This document shows positions 5,573-8,172 of a stretch of DNA of 8,172 bases, piece by piece. The notes under the pieces are model-generated. The model was given only the letters and a program-made list of their open reading frames with translations, was not told the DNA's origin and searched no databases. The DNA is from Eubacterium sp. (GTDB lineage Bacteria > Bacillota > Clostridia > Oscillospirales > Acutalibacteraceae): assembly GCA_029052085.1 (NCBI GenBank), contig JAIDJS010000316.1:1-8172 (forward strand), in the 5' to 3' direction. The position numbers and the translations under genes are program-made. How positions within the stretch are numbered: the stretch's first letter is position 1; each line of letters opens with the position of its first letter.

Positions 5573-6197
5573 ATTGATTCAAATAATCCTGCAATTTTTC
5601 TGCAAATCTGCCGATATGTATCCCGTCAACAAATGAATGGTGCGCCTGAACAGATACCGGCATAACAAGCTTGTTGTCTTTTTTATAGTATTTTCCCCAA
5701 TCAAATAAAGGGGTTGCATTATCTTTTTTACCCGAGTTTGTATGGGAAATGTGGGTGTAGGTCAGAAACGGCAAAGGGGAGCATTGAAAAACATCGTTTC
5801 CAAGCGGTCCGGTAAAATATTCCTTCTGCTCATTTGCAGCTTTTGCTGCCTGCTTTACATATTCCTCAAGAGTATCTGCCATAGGAACATTTACAACCTT
5901 AAAGAGTTCCGTTTCTTTATTCAGATAAGTAAAGGCTGTGTCAATTTTATCAAATAGAATAACTCTGCCGTCTGAAAAACGGTATCTGAATGCCTCTGTT
6001 TCGTTTGCGCATTTGCATACAGCATATACCATAGCCAGTGTAAAAGATAAATTCTGCTTTTTTATTTTATTTTGAAAATTTGTAACATCTACCTCAAAGG
6101 TTACACAGAAGGCAGGTTCAATACTGTTTCTGAAAACAGCACAGTGCATTGCTCTGTCCCAATTCTTTTCGTCGATAATTTTATATGTGTTTTTCAT
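5562..6197 (-). CDS. CatA-like (chloramphenicol acetyltransferase type A fold) O-acetyltransferase
   Basis: The 211-residue protein matches the length of classical trimeric CATs. The C-terminal catalytic motif is 'QAHHSFVDGIHIGRF' (184-198): H187 is the expected general base and D191 the structural aspartate (HxxxD). Upstream are 'DWGKYYKKDNKLVMPVSV' (166-183), aligning with the 'MGKYY...LMPLAIQ' strand of CATs, and 'NLSFTLAMVYAV' (49-60). In my alignment by eye, the serine that hydrogen-bonds the tetrahedral intermediate in CAT (Ser148) is replaced by H149 in FLTYTHIS, so this may be a CAT-like enzyme for another hydroxyl substrate rather than a true resistance gene. The start has GAGGT 5 nt upstream. 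It follows the mannanase gene by 25 nt and overlaps the YvbK-like gene by 11 nt. Confidence 0.88.
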   Translation of the reverse strand: MKNTYKIIDEKNWDRAMHCAVFRNSIEPAFCVTFEVDVTNFQNKIKKQNLSFTLAMVYAVCKCANETEAFRYRFSDGRVILFDKIDTAFTYLNKETELFKVVNVPMADTLEEYVKQAAKAANEQKEYFTGPLGNDVFQCSPLPFLTYTHISHTNSGKKDNATPLFDWGKYYKKDNKLVMPVSVQAHHSFVDGIHIGRFAEKLQDYLNQYGN

Positions 6198-6222
6198 TTT
6201 TTACCTCAAAAGTCTTTTTGTT

Positions 6223-7215
6223 TTATACAAAGCTCGGAAGCTCATCCAGTGTGATTACATAATCACTGTTATAGATTTCTTTTAGATGCTTCATGGTATT
6301 TGTATCTGTAAGATATTCTGTATGCCATGCCATAAAGGAGCACCACGGCGTTTCTTTTAACTGTTCTTCGGTAGGAATCAGCCCGCATTCATGAAAGCAT
6401 AAAGGCTTTCTGCCTTGCGTAGCATTTTTTACTTTACGGAACAATCTTGATTCGGCTCCGTTTTCTGATACCTCATAGCTGTCTGCGCCTACAATATCGC
6501 AGTATTCATCTCCCGGATACCATTTGGAAACATTTTTTCCGTTATGGGAATAGCCCAAAACCCAGATAAGATTATTTAAGCCCAAATCATTTGAAAAATG
6601 GTTATACATCATAATCCAAAGCTTTTTAAAATAATCAGCGCCGCCTTTGCCCCACCAGAACCATTTTCCGTCAAATTCGTGAAAAGGTCTCCAAAGAACA
6701 GTTACGCCCTCTTCCTGAAGCTTAAGCAGAGCGTTTCCTGCTTTATCCATATTTTTAATGAATTCTTTGTTTTCGGGTGTTCCTTCAGTAAGAATCAAAT
6801 CCCAATTATCCATTTTATCGTTTATACATTCATCATAACTGTCTGCAAAATCGGAACCGCAGTGCCAGCAAATTGTAACAAGTCCGCCTTTGTTCCACCA
6901 ATCTATGGAGCGCTGAACAACGCCGTCAAAATCATCATCCATAAAATCAAGTCCGCGCATTGCGGGCAGTTTGCCGGTGGTATCATATATGTAATCCATT
7001 TCATATTCACTGCTTCCCATCCAGGTTGATTCCTGCTGCGCGGATATTATGCCGTTTTCATAAGTATCACAAATATAAGAATAAATCTTTTTGGTGGTTT
7101 CCGTTGCATTGGCATTGCTCAATTCCATTGCTGCCGTATCTGTTTCGATTTTTGAACAGGAGCAAAGAAGCGCAATACATAATAATACAGATATAATACC
7201 AACAAATTTTTTCAT
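6223..7215 (-). CDS. Secreted lipoprotein glycoside hydrolase family 26 (beta-mannanase-like)
   Basis: The 330-residue protein begins with a lipoprotein signal peptide: KK, a hydrophobic core (5-18) and lipobox LCS|C with the lipidated cysteine at C20, so it should be anchored to the outer face of the membrane. The rest is a GH26 TIM barrel: 'GIISAQQESTW' (55-65), 'PAMRGLDFMD' (84-93), 'GLVTICWHCG' (111-120), the acid/base site WRPFHE with E180 and the nucleophile site CFHECG with E276. Aromatic residues after E180 (KWFWWG) suit a sugar-binding cleft. GH26 enzymes usually cleave beta-1,4-mannan; some act on mixed-linkage glucan or xylan. There is no carbohydrate-binding module. The start is firm: GGAGGT lies 7 nt upstream. 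It is the only exported protein of the operon, 34 nt after DUF6194. Confidence 0.92.
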   Translation of the reverse strand: MKKFVGIISVLLCIALLCSCSKIETDTAAMELSNANATETTKKIYSYICDTYENGIISAQQESTWMGSSEYEMDYIYDTTGKLPAMRGLDFMDDDFDGVVQRSIDWWNKGGLVTICWHCGSDFADSYDECINDKMDNWDLILTEGTPENKEFIKNMDKAGNALLKLQEEGVTVLWRPFHEFDGKWFWWGKGGADYFKKLWIMMYNHFSNDLGLNNLIWVLGYSHNGKNVSKWYPGDEYCDIVGADSYEVSENGAESRLFRKVKNATQGRKPLCFHECGLIPTEEQLKETPWCSFMAWHTEYLTDTNTMKHLKEIYNSDYVITLDELPSFV

Positions 7216-7249
7216 AGTGTTTACCTCCGTTAATTAAAAGGTGTTTTAC

Positions 7250-7699
7250 TTATAATTTCTTTTTTTCATATTTTTCCTTTGCATATTCATATGCTTCCGT
7301 GATAAGCGGCTTTAATTTTTCAAAGGTTTCGTTGCCTGGGTTCAGTATACATATCCAACTCATCCAGGCGTAAACCGGGTGGGGAATCATTTTGTCTGTT
7401 TCAGTAAAATCATACTTCAGATCTACTACGCATCCTTTTGCGGGACGCTTAGGTACCTTGCCGAACATTTTAATGAAAGTTTGCTTACGAATACCTAAAT
7501 TCACGCGGTATATGCCATCTCTGTCAAGGAACGAGCCTTTGTCATTATCGCCGTCTTTTTCCTTGACCGTCAGAATATAAATGCCACGCTTCAATTTATT
7601 ATCGGGATTATAGAATATTCCTTTTTCTCCCCAACTGTTTACTAAAACAGTGCCTCCTAAATGCTCAAGACAATAATTTAATATTTCTTCTGATTCCAT
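7250..7699 (-). CDS. DUF6194 family protein
   Basis: This 149-residue soluble protein resembles the DUF6194 family. Recognisable blocks are 'LGGTVLVNSWGEKGIFYNP' (14-32), 'GIYILTVKEKDGDNDKGSFLD' (39-59), 'GIYRVNLGI' (62-70), 'FGKVPKRPAKG' (79-89) and 'PHPVYAWMSWICILNP' (106-121). Basic residues and conserved tryptophans (W23, W112, W115) are spread along it, and the overall pattern recalls the MmcQ/YjbR-like small single-domain proteins, but no catalytic residue can be named and the function is unknown. The ATG has GAGGAG 8 nt upstream, a strong site. It lies 26 nt after the DUF1330 gene and 34 nt before the GH26 gene, and no terminator is seen on either side. Confidence 0.8.
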   Translation of the reverse strand: MESEEILNYCLEHLGGTVLVNSWGEKGIFYNPDNKLKRGIYILTVKEKDGDNDKGSFLDRDGIYRVNLGIRKQTFIKMFGKVPKRPAKGCVVDLKYDFTETDKMIPHPVYAWMSWICILNPGNETFEKLKPLITEAYEYAKEKYEKKKL

Positions 7700-7725
7700 T
7701 ATACTAACTCCTCAAAATGAAATGA

Positions 7726-8025
7726 TTAATCCAATCCCTCCACGATAACAGCTCTGCTGTCAACACTATTGATGCGTTTTGACATAATAGCCTTATACTC
7801 ATCAGAGGAAAAACAGACATCTAAATCTTCTCTGGTATTGAATTTAATTACAATAATGCGGTCCGGGTTTCTTTTACTGTGTAGGCTGCACAGATTTTCT
7901 GTTCTTACAAGATAGGTACCGCCATATTTTTCCACAATAGGCTTAACAAGGTTAATATAATCATCATATTCCCCGCGTCCCTTTTGATCATCAATATATG
8001 TATCAACAATAAAATACCATGGCAT
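7726..8025 (-). CDS. DUF1330 family protein (dimeric alpha/beta-barrel fold)
   Basis: The 99-residue product has the DUF1330 layout: an N-terminal strand YFIVDTYIDD (4-13), a helix 'YDDYINLVKPIVEKYGGTYL' (20-39), a central strand 'PDRIIVIKF' (54-62) and 'CFSSDEYKAIMSKRINSVDSRAVIVEG' (71-97), where the S-EY--I---R pattern is the family signature. The fold is a ferredoxin-like dimeric barrel also used by small monooxygenases and stress proteins. DUF1330 has no settled biochemical role. The length is normal, and the ATG at 8025 has GAGGT 8 nt upstream. It follows the truncated upstream gene by 44 nt with no clear terminator or promoter between, so it probably continues a longer operon. Confidence 0.85.
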   Translation of the reverse strand: MPWYFIVDTYIDDQKGRGEYDDYINLVKPIVEKYGGTYLVRTENLCSLHSKRNPDRIIVIKFNTREDLDVCFSSDEYKAIMSKRINSVDSRAVIVEGLD

Positions 8026-8069
8026 AGAGTATTACCTCAATATAAATCTTTAAAATTTTGTGTTTATGA

Positions 8070-8172
8070 TTATCTTTTTTTGAATATAACAATTTCAGGA
8101 TTTGTTCCGTTTTCTCCGAATTCACATCCATGTAAATAGATTACATCGCCAGTTAGACCGTAGCAGCTGGTG
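8070..8172 (-). CDS. C-terminal end of an unidentified gene, cut by the window edge
   Basis: Reading from the right edge, codons starting at 8171 give 33 residues, TSCYGLTGDVIYLHGCEFGE followed by NGTNPEIVIFKKR, ending in TAA at 8072-8070. The other two minus frames are less gene-like in this stretch. The stop lies 44 nt before the DUF1330 start, a spacing like that of the other genes in the block, which supports it being the preceding gene of the same operon. I do not recognise the family from this tail; the glycine-rich 'DVIYLHGCEFG' suggests beta strands. The start lies outside the window. Confidence 0.55.
   Translation of the reverse strand, partial: TSCYGLTGDVIYLHGCEFGENGTNPEIVIFKKR

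Noticed and set aside
6598..7029. 143-codon plus-strand open frame
   Set aside because: It lies entirely antisense to the GH26 gene, has no ribosome site or recognisable domain, and the minus-strand gene has catalytic residues and a firm start.
1..8172. Integron-like cassette array (many small one-gene units in a single direction)
   Set aside because: The gaps are 3-44 nt within the blocks, too short for attC sites, and no repeated element, integrase or imperfect palindrome recurs between genes.

Overview
The window is an AT-rich stretch of bacterial chromosome (roughly one third G+C by eye) in which every gene lies on the minus strand. Short intergenic gaps, strong AGGAG/GGAGGT ribosome sites and family content (GyrI-like protein, DUF6194, DUF5131, CatA-like acetyltransferase, GH26 lipoprotein) suggest a low-GC Firmicute of class Clostridia, probably a gut-type Oscillospiraceae or Lachnospiraceae. 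This is inferred from gene style; no rRNA or marker gene is present.

Reading in the direction of transcription (high to low coordinates), the window holds two consecutive operon-like blocks. Block A (8172 down to 4149) begins outside the window and contains: the tail of an unidentified gene, a DUF1330 protein, a DUF6194 protein, a secreted GH26 beta-mannanase-like lipoprotein, a CatA-like O-acetyltransferase, a YvbK-like GNAT, a YjaB-like GNAT and a small P-loop kinase. It ends at a 15-bp perfect stem-loop terminator at 4032-4079.

Between the blocks (3857-4148) lie the terminator, two tandem candidate promoters and an imperfect 23-bp dyad in the predicted 5' leader of the next operon. Block B (3856 down to 1) contains: a GNAT, a GyrI-like small-molecule-binding protein, a second GNAT, a membrane-anchored nucleotidyltransferase fusion, a DUF3788 protein, a DUF5131 protein with a radical-SAM-like cysteine motif, and a GrpB-family gene interrupted by an in-frame TAA. 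The GrpB reading frame runs off the left edge.

The common theme is small cytoplasmic group-transfer or small-molecule-handling enzymes: four unrelated GNATs, one CAT-fold acetyltransferase, two NTase-superfamily proteins, one P-loop kinase and one GyrI-like protein. These are families from which antibiotic-modifying and detoxifying enzymes are drawn, but no substrate can be assigned from sequence alone. No transposase, integrase, attC-like site, CRISPR array, tRNA or rRNA was seen. Points most worth a second look are the membrane-NTase fusion, the interrupted GrpB gene, the regulatory hub between the operons, the orphan DUF5131 protein, and a mannanase sitting inside a series of acetyltransferases.
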